Assembly (NCBI RefSeq): GCF_000620045.1
Contig: NZ_JHVH01000016.1
Span: 35,406 to 99,405, forward strand
From: Halomonas halodenitrificans DSM 735
GTDB taxonomy: Bacteria; Pseudomonadota; Gammaproteobacteria; Pseudomonadales; Halomonadaceae
DNA length: 64,000 bases
Direction of reading: 5' to 3'
Shown here piece after piece: positions 1 to 8,874 of the stretch (its first letter is position 1; every line of letters begins with the position of its first letter). The notes under the pieces are model-generated. The model was not told the DNA's origin, made no database searches, and saw only the letters and a program-made list of their open reading frames with translations. The position numbers and the translations under genes are program-made.

Positions 1-103
1 AATGGATATTTTCCATGTGCTTAACTCACCCTTGAGTTATCGCCTTGGCATCACGCCAGAGGCCTACCAATTACAAACTCCAACTGCATCGCAGAGAGGC
101 TCC

Positions 104-1123
104 ATGAAACGTTCAACTTTCGTCAAAGGCACTCTGATCACTTCGGTTGCTGCTTCCTTGCTGGTCAGCCAGCTGACCTACTCCGACACCGTACGACTGA
201 GAATGCACACCTTCTACGGCACGGAAATGGATGAAATAGCTGCCGATCTCCGCGAGCGTGTCAAGGAGTCCAGCGATGGCTCACTGCGCATTCAATTCTT
301 CCGCGGCGGCGAGCTGGTTGACAGCAGCCAGTTCGTCAATGCGGTCTCACGTGGCACCATTGATATCGCACATGGCGTGGGTAGCTACTGGCCCGGACAG
401 GTCAGTATCGGCACCATTGAGGCCGGTCTTCCCGGTGCCTGGGTGAGCACGGATGAGGCGCGCGATGTGTTCACCGATCAGGGACTCGATGAGCTGATTG
501 CCGAGGCCTATGAAGAGCAGGGCGTCAAGCTGATTGGCCGCGGTTACGGCAGCGATTATGGCTTGCTGACCAGTGAGCCGGTCAGCAGCCTGGAAGACCT
601 GAAGAGCATGCGCATTCGCGCAACCAGCTCGATCGCCACCGTGCTGGAAAAGTTTGATATCCCCACCACCTTCCTGCCCGCAGAAGAACTTTATGTTGGC
701 CTTTCCACGGGCGTGATCGATGGCGCTGTCTACGGCGGCCCCGTCGAATATGAACAACTCAAGCTGAACGAGGTTGCGAAATACTACACCGATATCAATC
801 TGCTGAATCCGGGCTGGATCGAGACAGCCCTGATCAATCCCAGCACCTGGGAGAAAATGTCTGAAGAACAACAGCAGATAATCACGACCGAGATTGACCG
901 CTATCTCGAAGACATTCACCAGTGGCTCGAGGAAGGCAACCAGAAAATCATCGATGAAGGCGCACTCTTCGAGTTTGCCACCCTGCCCGCGGAAGACTCC
1001 CGCAAGCTCGCGGAGGCGGCTCTTCCCATCTGGGAAGAAGAAGCCGAGAAGTCGGAGCGTAACGCCCAGGCTGTCGAGATCCTGATCAACAACGCCACCC
1101 AACAAGGACGTCTGAGTGAGTAA
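104..1123 (+). CDS. TRAP transporter substrate-binding protein, DctP type
   Basis: Periplasmic solute receptor of a tripartite ATP-independent periplasmic (TRAP) transporter. The 339-residue product begins with basic residues MKRSTFVKG and a hydrophobic segment, as a Sec signal peptide does, and continues with a DctP-fold body (VRLRMHTFYGTEMDEIA, then SLEDLKSMRIR and GVIDGAVYGG, regions typical of the family). An upstream in-frame start at base 2 is possible, but only the ATG at 104 has a purine-rich site (agagaggctcc) before it and puts the signal peptide at the N-terminus. It overlaps the next gene by 8 bases, so the P, Q and M subunits are translationally coupled. The ligand cannot be read from sequence; organic acids are usual for the family. 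Confidence 0.9.
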   Translation: MKRSTFVKGTLITSVAASLLVSQLTYSDTVRLRMHTFYGTEMDEIAADLRERVKESSDGSLRIQFFRGGELVDSSQFVNAVSRGTIDIAHGVGSYWPGQVSIGTIEAGLPGAWVSTDEARDVFTDQGLDELIAEAYEEQGVKLIGRGYGSDYGLLTSEPVSSLEDLKSMRIRATSSIATVLEKFDIPTTFLPAEELYVGLSTGVIDGAVYGGPVEYEQLKLNEVAKYYTDINLLNPGWIETALINPSTWEKMSEEQQQIITTEIDRYLEDIHQWLEEGNQKIIDEGALFEFATLPAEDSRKLAEAALPIWEEEAEKSERNAQAVEILINNATQQGRLSE

Positions 1124-1661
1124 GTTCACCCGTTACCTGAGGGTGCAGGATGGCCTTTCCGACTGGGTCGGAAGGGCCGTTTCCTGGCTGACGCTGGGTA
1201 TCATCGGGGTGCTTCTCTACGAAGTCGTGGCACGTTATGTGCTCAATTCCCCCACTATCTGGGGGCATGAGCTTTCGACCATGTTCTTCGGAGCACTGAG
1301 TATCCTGGCGGGAAGCTACACCCTTCGCCATCAAGGCCACGTCCGCAGCGATGTCATCTACCGCCTGCTACCCGGGCGAGCCCAGGCATTCTGCGACCTG
1401 GTCGTCTACATCCTCGCACTGGTGGTTCTAGCCATAGTGCTGCGCATGGCGATCGACTTCGCCTACGAGTCATGGCGCATGGATGAATACTCCAACCGCA
1501 GCGTGTGGCAGCCAGTTCTATGGCCCATCAAGGCCACCATCCCTGTGGCCGTCCTGTTCATGATGCTGCAGTGCCTGGCGGAATTGGTACGTGCAGCATT
1601 GAGGCTGGCCGGCGTCGACCACGATGATCCGCGTGAGGATCGTGATGACGCCGATCAATAG
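1116..1661 (+). CDS. TRAP transporter small permease, DctQ type
   Basis: Small membrane subunit of the TRAP transporter, 181 residues. Four hydrophobic segments are visible (about residues 20-42, 52-70, 88-110 and 135-155), the expected DctQ topology, and the motif ARYVLNSPTIWGHELS matches the family's conserved region after the first segment. The start is GTG, inside the end of the P-subunit gene, with aaggacg in front of it. The acidic tail (DDPREDRDDADQ) is usual for halophile membrane proteins. It pairs with the large permease 67 bases downstream. Confidence 0.9.
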   Translation: MSKFTRYLRVQDGLSDWVGRAVSWLTLGIIGVLLYEVVARYVLNSPTIWGHELSTMFFGALSILAGSYTLRHQGHVRSDVIYRLLPGRAQAFCDLVVYILALVVLAIVLRMAIDFAYESWRMDEYSNRSVWQPVLWPIKATIPVAVLFMMLQCLAELVRAALRLAGVDHDDPREDRDDADQ

Positions 1662-1728
1662 AAGGCTCATCCAGTGGCATTTCACATCTCAATGACGCCT
1701 CCGCGCGCATCACAACAAGGGCTTTCTC

Positions 1729-3048
1729 ATGGCTGAACTCGAGCCCCTGACAATTACTGCCATCATGTTCCTTTCCATGCTGGTGCTGATGGCAATGGGA
1801 GCCCCTCTGGCTCTGGCGCTGATGATTTCCGGCATGGGCAGCGCCTACATGATGTTTGGCCCCGGCGGGCTGGACCTGCTGCTGGCTTCTGCCTACAGCG
1901 CCATGGACAACTTCCTGCTTGTCTCCCTGCCCCTGTTCATCTTCATGGGGCTGGTGCTGGAACGCTCAGGCATCACGGATGACCTCTTCGGCATGATCCA
2001 CAAGCTGATGGGGGGCACTCCCGGCGGCCTCGGCGTCGGCACGATACTGATCTGTGCGTTGATTGCCGCCATGGCGGGGGTTTCCGGTGCCGCCACCGTG
2101 AGTCTTGGCATCATTGCACTCCCGGCCATGCTCAAGCGCGGTTATCACAAGCGTCTCGTCACCGGCACCATCATGGCGGGGGGGGCGCTGGGCTTCCTGA
2201 TACCCCCGAGCGTATTGATGATCGTGTATGCCTTCCTGGCACGCGAGTCGGTAGGCAAGCTGTTCGCGGCCGGCCTGATGCCGGGCCTGATGCTGGCGGG
2301 CATCTACATGGTCTATACCCTGATTCGCTGCCGCTTCAACCCGGAGCTGGGCCCGGCCACTCCTCCGGAAGAACGCTATACGGCCAAGGAAAAGCTCCAG
2401 TCACTACGTCATATCATCGCACCGGGCCTGCTGGTGGTCACGGTACTCGGCTGCATCATCGGCGGCATCACCTCTCCCTCTGAGGCTTCGGCCGTAGGCG
2501 CCGCCGGTGCCCTGCTGCTCGCCGCCCTGCGCGGCAAGCTCAGCTGGGGGCTGATGCGCTACGTGATGCTCAGCACGACCAAGATCACCGGCATGCTGCT
2601 CTGGATCGCCATTGCGGCGGTCTTCTTCAGCCGTATTTACATGGGGCTGGGTGCCGGCATGATGATCAGCGACTTGATCAGCGACTTTTCCCTTGGCCCC
2701 TATACCGTGCTCATCTTCATGCTGCTCAGTTTCTTTCTGCTCGGCATGTTCCTGGATGACTTCGCCATCCTGTTCATCACGGTACCGTTGTATATACCCA
2801 TCGTGCGTGACCTGGGGTTCGATACCACCTGGTTCGCCATTCTTTTCATTCTCAGCATGCAGTCCGCCTATCTGACCCCTCCCTTCGGGTACAACCTCTT
2901 CTACATGCGCTCGGTGGCACCGAAGTCCATCACGATAGTGGACATCTATCGCTCGGCACTGCCCTTCGTGGGACTGCAGATTCTAGGCCTGGCCCTGATC
3001 GTCGCCTTCCCGGGCATCGCCCTGTGGCTACCCGGCCTTCTCTTCTGA
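1729..3048 (+). CDS. TRAP transporter large permease, DctM type
   Basis: Twelve-segment integral membrane subunit that carries the sodium-coupled transport step of the TRAP system. The 439-residue length is standard. Visible family signatures include GAPLALALMISGMG near the N-terminus, the glycine-rich ALIAAMAGVSGAATVSLG near residues 108-125, and GALGFLIPPSVLMIVYA near 152-168. It ends the P-Q-M operon, and a strong GC hairpin lies just after the stop. Confidence 0.93.
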   Translation: MAELEPLTITAIMFLSMLVLMAMGAPLALALMISGMGSAYMMFGPGGLDLLLASAYSAMDNFLLVSLPLFIFMGLVLERSGITDDLFGMIHKLMGGTPGGLGVGTILICALIAAMAGVSGAATVSLGIIALPAMLKRGYHKRLVTGTIMAGGALGFLIPPSVLMIVYAFLARESVGKLFAAGLMPGLMLAGIYMVYTLIRCRFNPELGPATPPEERYTAKEKLQSLRHIIAPGLLVVTVLGCIIGGITSPSEASAVGAAGALLLAALRGKLSWGLMRYVMLSTTKITGMLLWIAIAAVFFSRIYMGLGAGMMISDLISDFSLGPYTVLIFMLLSFFLLGMFLDDFAILFITVPLYIPIVRDLGFDTTWFAILFILSMQSAYLTPPFGYNLFYMRSVAPKSITIVDIYRSALPFVGLQILGLALIVAFPGIALWLPGLLF

Positions 3049-3057
3049 CCTGGCCAG

Positions 3058-3083
3058 CCCTGGGGGCCACCCGGCCCCCAGGG
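3058..3083 (+). terminator. GC hairpin after the TRAP operon
   Basis: An 11-bp perfect inverted repeat (CCCTGGGGGCC / GGCCCCCAGGG) with a 4-base loop starts 10 bases after the dctM stop. No T-tract follows, so it may end transcription weakly or protect the 3' end of the mRNA. Confidence 0.5.
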
Positions 3084-3195
3084 CGCTCTTCCGGCCACCT
3101 TCGCGCGTTACCACCAAAGCAGCATGCATACGACACTGGAAAAAGCGTTATCGAGCCGCCATAGTGTGTGTGTCGCAACCGCCCAATGGAGCATC

Positions 3196-3474
3196 ATGAG
3201 CACGGCACGTCAGTCCCGATCCGCGGAAACCCTGGACCCTCCGCGAAGCAGCCCTGACCTCGACGTCAGGGACCTGGAACACCGTACACGCCTCATGCGC
3301 ATCGTGACCCGGCTGATCGCCGTGTCGGATCTCGGAAGCCGCGAGATCGCCCGCCGCGCGGGACTGCCGATGCAGAAGATCAGCGACCTCCTGGCGGGGA
3401 AGCTGGAGCACCTCTCCATCGATGAACTGCGTCTCGTCTATCGCACCATCGATCAGCAGGAGAGCACTCACTAG
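3196..3474 (+). CDS. Small helix-turn-helix (XRE/HTH_37-like) protein
   Basis: A 92-residue protein with a likely DNA-binding domain in its C-terminal half: SREIARRAGLPMQKISDLLA followed by GKLEHLSIDELRLV. This resembles the HTH_37 / HigA-like antitoxin fold, in which a helix-turn-helix is followed by a K-x-x-x-x-S/T-x-D-x-L segment. The ATG at 3196 has tggag five bases upstream; a longer in-frame version from 3124 would add 24 unconserved residues. No toxin-like partner is adjacent, so this is a lone regulator or orphan antitoxin. It is followed at once by an intrinsic terminator. Confidence 0.65.
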   Translation: MSTARQSRSAETLDPPRSSPDLDVRDLEHRTRLMRIVTRLIAVSDLGSREIARRAGLPMQKISDLLAGKLEHLSIDELRLVYRTIDQQESTH

Positions 3475-3519
3475 GCCGCCCGGCCATCATGTGAGGCCGA
3501 CGTCCTGCCAGACAGCGAA

Positions 3520-3547
3520 CGCCCTGCCCCAGGCAGGGCGTTTTTTT
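3520..3547 (+). terminator. Intrinsic terminator after the HTH gene
   Basis: A 9-bp perfect stem (CGCCCTGCC / GGCAGGGCG) with a 3-base loop is followed by seven Ts, a textbook rho-independent terminator. It separates the HTH gene from the ttr promoter region. Confidence 0.92.
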
Positions 3548-3632
3548 ATGCTTGTTCGTTGGAAACAAAGTCTCGCCAAATCATCAGCTTACTCAATGAT
3601 TAAGGGAAGATTAAGAGCATGCTAACAAAGTC

Positions 3633-3646
3633 TTGATCGACATCAA
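3633..3646 (+). promoter_or_regulatory. FNR/ANR-type anaerobic activator site upstream of ttrB
   Basis: TTGATCGACATCAA matches the FNR/ANR consensus TTGAT-N4-ATCAA at every defined base. It lies 95 bases before the ttrB start. A weak -10-like TAACCT at 3669-3674 would place a start site near 3681, with the FNR site centred about 41.5 bases upstream, the classic spacing for FNR activation. The promoter assignment is inference from spacing and downstream gene function. Confidence 0.8.
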
Positions 3647-3740
3647 GCCGGCCTGCCTGGGTCGAAGGTAACCTCCCGGTATCAGTTCTACCTCTTCAAT
3701 GTGCGGAAGATCCCGCCCTACCCAGGCCACCGGAGGCGCC

Positions 3741-4517
3741 ATGGACCCTATTCGCCGCTCCCTTCTCGGCCAGCTGGCCCGCTTGAGCGCAGGTGCCGCC
3801 CTGATACCGCTCTCCAGCGTCGCCAGCGCCGGCATCAACGATCAGCCGCCGCGCCGCGAAGGCGACCCCGACAAGCGCTACGGCATGCTGATCGACCTGC
3901 GCCAGTGCATCGGCTGCCAGGCTTGCACCGTCTCGTGCCATATCGAGAACGACGCCCCGCTGGGCAACTTCCGAACCGTGGTGTCGCAGTTTGAAGTCGA
4001 GGAACAGCACAGCGGTGACGTCGCGACCTTCATGCTGCCGCGGCTGTGCAACCACTGCGAGAACCCGCCCTGCGTGCCGGTCTGCCCGGTGCAGGCCACC
4101 TACCAGCGCCAGGACGGCATCGTGGTGGTCGACAGCGACCGCTGCGTGGGCTGCGCCTACTGCGTCAACGCCTGCCCCTACGATGCCCGCTTCATCAACG
4201 AGAAGACCCAGACCGCCGACAAGTGCACCTTCTGCGCCCACCGCCTGGAGGCCGGCCTGCTGCCGGCCTGCGTGGAATCCTGCGTGGGCGGCGCACGCAT
4301 CATCGGCGACATGCGCGACCCGGACAGCGAGATCAGCCGCCTGATCGACAAGCATCGCGACGAGCTGATGGTACTGCAGCCGGAAAAGAACACCCTGCCC
4401 CAGGTCTTCTACCTGGGCATGGACGAGCGCTTCACCACTCGCCCCCAGGCCGAGGCGGGCATCTGGGACGTGCTGGGCATGGAAGGCAAGGAGGTGGGTT
4501 ATGAGTTTGGTCACTGA
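3741..4517 (+). CDS. ttrB: Tetrathionate-reductase-type iron-sulfur subunit TtrB
   Basis: Electron-transfer subunit of a DMSO-reductase-superfamily enzyme, 258 residues. It carries four ferredoxin-like cysteine groups: CIGCQACTVSC, CNHCENPPCVPVC, CVGCAYCVNAC and CTFCAH...C...C, enough for four [4Fe-4S] clusters as in TtrB, PsrB and DmsB. The N-terminus PIRRSLLGQLARL is Tat-like, in keeping with a periplasmic location. The start at 3741 follows ccggaggcgcc. The gene overlaps ttrC by 17 bases. The B-C-A gene order is that of the Salmonella ttr operon; no ttrRS two-component genes are adjacent. Confidence 0.85.
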   Translation: MDPIRRSLLGQLARLSAGAALIPLSSVASAGINDQPPRREGDPDKRYGMLIDLRQCIGCQACTVSCHIENDAPLGNFRTVVSQFEVEEQHSGDVATFMLPRLCNHCENPPCVPVCPVQATYQRQDGIVVVDSDRCVGCAYCVNACPYDARFINEKTQTADKCTFCAHRLEAGLLPACVESCVGGARIIGDMRDPDSEISRLIDKHRDELMVLQPEKNTLPQVFYLGMDERFTTRPQAEAGIWDVLGMEGKEVGYEFGH

Positions 4518-5682
4518 GGTCGTCGTGCCACGCTACGGCATCGCCTGGTACCCCTGGGCGGTGCAGTACTTCTTCCTGATCGCCCTGTCCTATTCGACCC
4601 TGTGGCTGGCGGCACCGGGGCTGGTCCTGGGCAAGCCGGCCTGGATGACCACCGCCCGCATCGCCCTGCTGGCCTGCGTTTCCACCACCCTGGTGGCCCC
4701 CGTTGCCCTGCTGGCCGACCTGCACCAGCCGCTGCGCTTCTGGCATTTCTACGCCCACCCGACCCCCTGGTCGTGGATGTCGCTGGGCAGCTTCCTGCTG
4801 CCGCTCTATCTGGGCGCCGTGGTGCTGCTGGCCTGGCTGGCCTGGCGGCCGGCGCTCAAGGCGCGCAGCCGCCAGGACGATGGCGTGTTCTCCCGCGTGG
4901 CCGGCTGGATCGCCTGGGGCGACTGGCAGGCGCCGCGCGCGGTACTGGCGCTGATCGGCGCCGGTGCGCTCGCCCTCTCGCTGGGCATCATGGTCTACAC
5001 CGGCTTCGAAGTGGCCATCGTCAAGGGGCGCCCGCTGTGGAATACCAACTGGCTGCCGCCGATGTTCGTCGCTACCGGCGTGATCGGTGCCTGCGGCCTG
5101 GTGCTGGTGCTCAACCGCATTTCCACCCTGCGCAGCGCCGACACCAACCGCCAGATGCTGGCGGTACTGGTCGGCGCCTGCGTGGTCACCGGCTTCATCG
5201 CCCTGACCTGGTTCCTCGACGGCATCAACGCCGTCTCGGGCTCGGTGGCGGCCGCACTGGATTCGGTCAGCCAGAGCGCCGCCTGGCGCGGCACCGCCAT
5301 CGAAGGCGGCATCGCCGGCATACTGCTGGCCGTGCTGGCCTTCGTCATGCGCCGCTCGGCGGCGCGCCGCAAGACCATGGGCTGGGTTCTCGGCCTGCTC
5401 GCCCTGCACGTCGCCTGGATGTTCCGCTGGGTGGTGCTGATGAACGTCCAGACCGTGGCCCGCAACAGTGCCGGCTTCCACGACTATCACGTCGCCTTCG
5501 GGTCCTACGGCCTGCTCGGCATCATCGGCATCTTCGGCCTGTGGCTGACCGCCGTGCTGCTGATCGACCTCTTCGTACCCTGGCGCGAGGCCTCCAGCGA
5601 TCCCCACGCGGAGCCCGTCATCGCCGCCCCCGACGCCTCCTCAACTTCCGCCTCATCCGAAGGAGCCCCCAGCCATGGATAA
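4501..5682 (+). CDS. ttrC: Tetrathionate-reductase-type membrane subunit TtrC (NrfD family)
   Basis: Quinol-oxidising membrane anchor, 393 residues with about nine hydrophobic segments, of the NrfD/PsrC/TtrC family. It would pass electrons from the quinol pool through TtrB to TtrA. Family-like features include HQPLRFWHFYAHPTPWSWMS after the second segment and repeated NTNWLPP-type loops. It overlaps ttrB by 17 bases and ttrA by 8, so the three are translationally coupled. It is slightly longer than Salmonella TtrC because of an alanine- and serine-rich C-terminal tail. Confidence 0.85.
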   Translation: MSLVTEVVVPRYGIAWYPWAVQYFFLIALSYSTLWLAAPGLVLGKPAWMTTARIALLACVSTTLVAPVALLADLHQPLRFWHFYAHPTPWSWMSLGSFLLPLYLGAVVLLAWLAWRPALKARSRQDDGVFSRVAGWIAWGDWQAPRAVLALIGAGALALSLGIMVYTGFEVAIVKGRPLWNTNWLPPMFVATGVIGACGLVLVLNRISTLRSADTNRQMLAVLVGACVVTGFIALTWFLDGINAVSGSVAAALDSVSQSAAWRGTAIEGGIAGILLAVLAFVMRRSAARRKTMGWVLGLLALHVAWMFRWVVLMNVQTVARNSAGFHDYHVAFGSYGLLGIIGIFGLWLTAVLLIDLFVPWREASSDPHAEPVIAAPDASSTSASSEGAPSHG

Positions 5683-8600
5683 GTCACGCCGTCGTCTGCT
5701 CAAGGGTGCCGCCGCCGCCGGCGGTGCCGCCACCTTCGCGGCGGGCTACTCCGGCCCGCTGGTCAAGATGGCCAAGGGTGTCTCCGGCAGCGCCGGGGAA
5801 AAGCCCGGCCATCGCACCTACGGCAACGCCCTGGCGCCTGAGTACCGGGTCGATCTGAACAGCGGCGAGCTGACGCCAAACCCCGATCAGCGCACCGCCT
5901 TTACCGTCTGCTACGGCTGCACCACCAAGTGCGGCGTGCGGGTGCGCGTCGACAACGAGAGCGACGAAGTACTGCGCACCATCGGTAACCCCTATCATCC
6001 GCTCTCCTCCGACCCGCATCTGCCGATGCGCACCCCGGTGGTCGAGGCGCTGAAAAGCGTCAGCGCCTATCAGGAACAGGGCCTGGCCGGGCGCTCCACC
6101 GCCTGCGCCCGGGGCAACGCCATGATCGCCCAGATCACCAGTCCCCACCGCGTCACCGACTGCCTCAAGCGCGTCGGCGGCCGTGGCGAGCGGCGCTGGG
6201 AGCGTATCTCCTTCGAACGCCTGATCGAGGAAGTCTGCGAGGGCGGTGACCTGTTCGGCGAGGGCCAGGTCGACGGCCTGCGCGCCATCCACAACCACGA
6301 CGAGCCGGTCGATCCGGACAACCCCGAGTACGGCCCCAGGGCCAACCAGCTGCTGATGATGGAGGCCACCGATTACGGCCGCTCGGCGCTGCTCAAGCGC
6401 TTCGGCTTCAACGCCTTCGGCACCCGCAACTACGGCCACCACGGCTCCTACTGCGGCCTGGCGTTCCGCATGGGCTCCGGCGCGGTCATGGACGACATGG
6501 CCGGCTACGCCCACGTCAAGCCGGACTACACCAACGCCAGGTTCGCGCTGTTCATCGGCACCGCGCCGAGCCAGGCGGGCAACCCCTTCAAGCGCCAGGG
6601 CCGGCTGCTGGCCGAGGCACGCTCCACCGGCAGCCTGGACTACATCGTCGTCGATCCAGGCCTCAACGCCGCGGCCTCCCACGCCGCCGGCGAGCGCAGC
6701 CGCTGGGTGCCGATTCGCCCGGCCAGCGATACCGCCTTCGCCATGGCCATGATCCAGTGGCTGATCGCGCACGAGGCCTACGCCGCCGACTACCTGGCCA
6801 TTCCCAGCCCTCGGGCCGCCGAGGCCGCCGACGAGAACGGCCACACCAACGCCACCCACCTGGTGATCGAGAACGCGGACCATCCGCGCCGCGGCCACTT
6901 CCTGCGCCTGTCCGACCTGGGCCGGGCCGAGGCGGACAGCGACGCCGACGACCTGCTGGTGGTGGACACCGACGGCGAGCTCAAACCCAGCGCCGAGGTC
7001 GCCAAGGCGACGCTGTTCGTCGAGCGTGACATCGAAGGCCCGGTGGGCAGCCTTCGGGTCAAGAGCAGCCTGACCAAGCTGCGCGACTCCGCCAACGAGT
7101 ACAGCCTGGAGGAGTACGCCGAGCAGTGTGGCATCGAGGCTCGCCTCATTCGGCGCATCGCCGAGCGTTTCGCCGCCTATGGCCGCGAGGCCGTGGTCGA
7201 CACCCACGGCGGCATGATGTCGGCCACCGGCTTCTACGGCGCCTATGGCCTGCTGATGCTCAACCTGCTGGCGGGCAGCTTCAACCGCCAGGGCGGCGCC
7301 GCCCTGGGCGGCGGCAAGTTCAACGGCACCGGCAGCGGCCCGCGCTACGACCTGTCGGGCTTCCCCGGCAAGCGCGGCCCCCAGGGCGTGTTCGTGTCGC
7401 GCACGCGCTTCGCCTACGAGGATACCTCGGAGTACCGCCGCAAGGTGGATGCCGGCGAGAACCCCTACCCGGCCAAGGCACCCTGGCGCTCCCTGGCACC
7501 CCCCATCCTTACCGAGCAGCTGTCCTCGGCGCTGGACGGCTACCCCTACCCGATCAAGGCGGTGATCGGCTGCATGGCCAACCCCCTCTACGGCCAGGCC
7601 GGACTTGAAACCACCATCGGCGAAAAGCTCAAGGATCCCGGCAACCTGGGGCTTTACGTGGCCATCGACGGCTTCATCAACGAGACCAACCGCTATGCCG
7701 ACTACATCGTGCCGGACTCGGTGATGTACGAGGTATGGGGCTTTACCGGCGCCTGGAGCGGTACCCTGACGAAGATGACCACCGCCTGCTGGCCCATCGT
7801 CGAGCCCCGCCAGCAGAAGACCGCCGAGGGCGAACCGGTGAGCATGGAGGCCTTCTTCATCGCCGCCGCCAAGCGGCTGGGGCTGCCCGGCTTCGGCGAC
7901 GAGGCCATTCCCGGCGCCGACGGCAGGCTCCATCCGCTCAACCGCGCCGAGGACTTCTTCCTGCGCGCGGCGGCCAATATCGCCCACCAGGGCGAACCGC
8001 TGCCCGCGGCGAGCGACAGCGATATTCGGCACGGCGGCATCGAGCCGCTGCTCGGCAAGCTCGAGCGTACCCTGCCGGAGAGCGAGCGCGGCCCGGTGGC
8101 CTATCTCTATGCCCGGGGCGGGCGCTTCGAGGAACACGACGCCGCCTACGCCGCGGACAAGAAGCTCGGCCATGCCTGGTCGCGGCCACTGTGTGTCTAC
8201 AACCCCCGGGTCGGCACCGCCTTCGACAGCCAGACCGGCGAGCGCCTGGCCGGCACGCCCCGCCTGCAGCAGGCCCGGATGTCCGATGGGCGCCTCATGC
8301 GTGAGGTCTACCCCGAGGACGAATGGCCACTGCTGGCGTTCTCCTACAAGTCCAACGTCATGAACTCCTACGCCATCGGCCTGGAGCGGCTGCGCATGAT
8401 CAAGCCCTACAACCCGGTGCTGCTGCATACCCAGGACGCGGCTCGTCATGGCATCCAGCATGGCGACACCGTGCGCATCGAAAGCCCCGGCAACACGGTC
8501 ACCGCCCTGGCGCTGGTCAGCGACGGCGTGATGCAGGGGGCCCTGGGCATCGAGCACAGCTTCGGTCACACCGAGCTGGGCGCCAGCCAGCACATCGTCG

Positions 8601-8767
8601 ACGGCGAGGCCTTCTCCGGCAATGACTGGGTCGGGGCCGGCATCAACATCAACGACCTGGGGTTCGCCGACCCCACTCGCGAGGTCGCCGGCACCTGGCT
8701 TGAGGGCGTCAGCGGCGCCTCCGTGCGTCAGGGCCTGCCGATTCGCATCTCCCGCGTCGACGCCTGA
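5675..8767 (+). CDS. ttrA: Tetrathionate-reductase-type molybdopterin catalytic subunit TtrA
   Basis: Catalytic bis-molybdopterin-guanine-dinucleotide subunit, 1030 residues against about 1020 for Salmonella TtrA. It has a twin-arginine leader (SRRRLLKGAAAAGGA), an N-terminal [4Fe-4S] motif C79-x2-C82-x3-C86-x57-C144, and the probable molybdenum ligand Cys260 in GSYCGLAFRMGSG, as in TtrA. The C-terminal molydopterin-binding domain includes HTQDAARHGIQHGDTVRIES. There is no in-frame TGA, so it is not a selenoprotein. The family reduces tetrathionate to thiosulfate; related enzymes act on polysulfide, selenate or arsenate. The neighbouring selenium genes keep a selenium oxyanion possible as substrate. 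Confidence 0.82.
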   Translation: MDKSRRRLLKGAAAAGGAATFAAGYSGPLVKMAKGVSGSAGEKPGHRTYGNALAPEYRVDLNSGELTPNPDQRTAFTVCYGCTTKCGVRVRVDNESDEVLRTIGNPYHPLSSDPHLPMRTPVVEALKSVSAYQEQGLAGRSTACARGNAMIAQITSPHRVTDCLKRVGGRGERRWERISFERLIEEVCEGGDLFGEGQVDGLRAIHNHDEPVDPDNPEYGPRANQLLMMEATDYGRSALLKRFGFNAFGTRNYGHHGSYCGLAFRMGSGAVMDDMAGYAHVKPDYTNARFALFIGTAPSQAGNPFKRQGRLLAEARSTGSLDYIVVDPGLNAAASHAAGERSRWVPIRPASDTAFAMAMIQWLIAHEAYAADYLAIPSPRAAEAADENGHTNATHLVIENADHPRRGHFLRLSDLGRAEADSDADDLLVVDTDGELKPSAEVAKATLFVERDIEGPVGSLRVKSSLTKLRDSANEYSLEEYAEQCGIEARLIRRIAERFAAYGREAVVDTHGGMMSATGFYGAYGLLMLNLLAGSFNRQGGAALGGGKFNGTGSGPRYDLSGFPGKRGPQGVFVSRTRFAYEDTSEYRRKVDAGENPYPAKAPWRSLAPPILTEQLSSALDGYPYPIKAVIGCMANPLYGQAGLETTIGEKLKDPGNLGLYVAIDGFINETNRYADYIVPDSVMYEVWGFTGAWSGTLTKMTTACWPIVEPRQQKTAEGEPVSMEAFFIAAAKRLGLPGFGDEAIPGADGRLHPLNRAEDFFLRAAANIAHQGEPLPAASDSDIRHGGIEPLLGKLERTLPESERGPVAYLYARGGRFEEHDAAYAADKKLGHAWSRPLCVYNPRVGTAFDSQTGERLAGTPRLQQARMSDGRLMREVYPEDEWPLLAFSYKSNVMNSYAIGLERLRMIKPYNPVLLHTQDAARHGIQHGDTVRIESPGNTVTALALVSDGVMQGALGIEHSFGHTELGASQHIVDGEAFSGNDWVGAGININDLGFADPTREVAGTWLEGVSGASVRQGLPIRISRVDA

Positions 8768-8792
8768 CCGACACGTCGCCACTGCACCAGAC

Positions 8793-8823
8793 AACGCGTG
8801 TCGGGAAACCGGCACGCGTTTTT
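8793..8823 (+). terminator. Intrinsic terminator after ttrA
   Basis: The stem AACGCGTG / CACGCGTT, extended inward by CGG / CCG around a GAAA loop, runs into TTTTT. It separates the ttr operon from selD. Confidence 0.85.
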
Positions 8824-8874
8824 GCTTTAAACTGTGCCCGCGCCAATACCCACCAACCCAGAGCGACCCTGACC

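Noticed and set aside
5675..8767. Possible selenocysteine codon in TtrA because of nearby selD
   Set aside because: The reading frame has no internal TGA and the molybdenum-ligand position is an ordinary cysteine.
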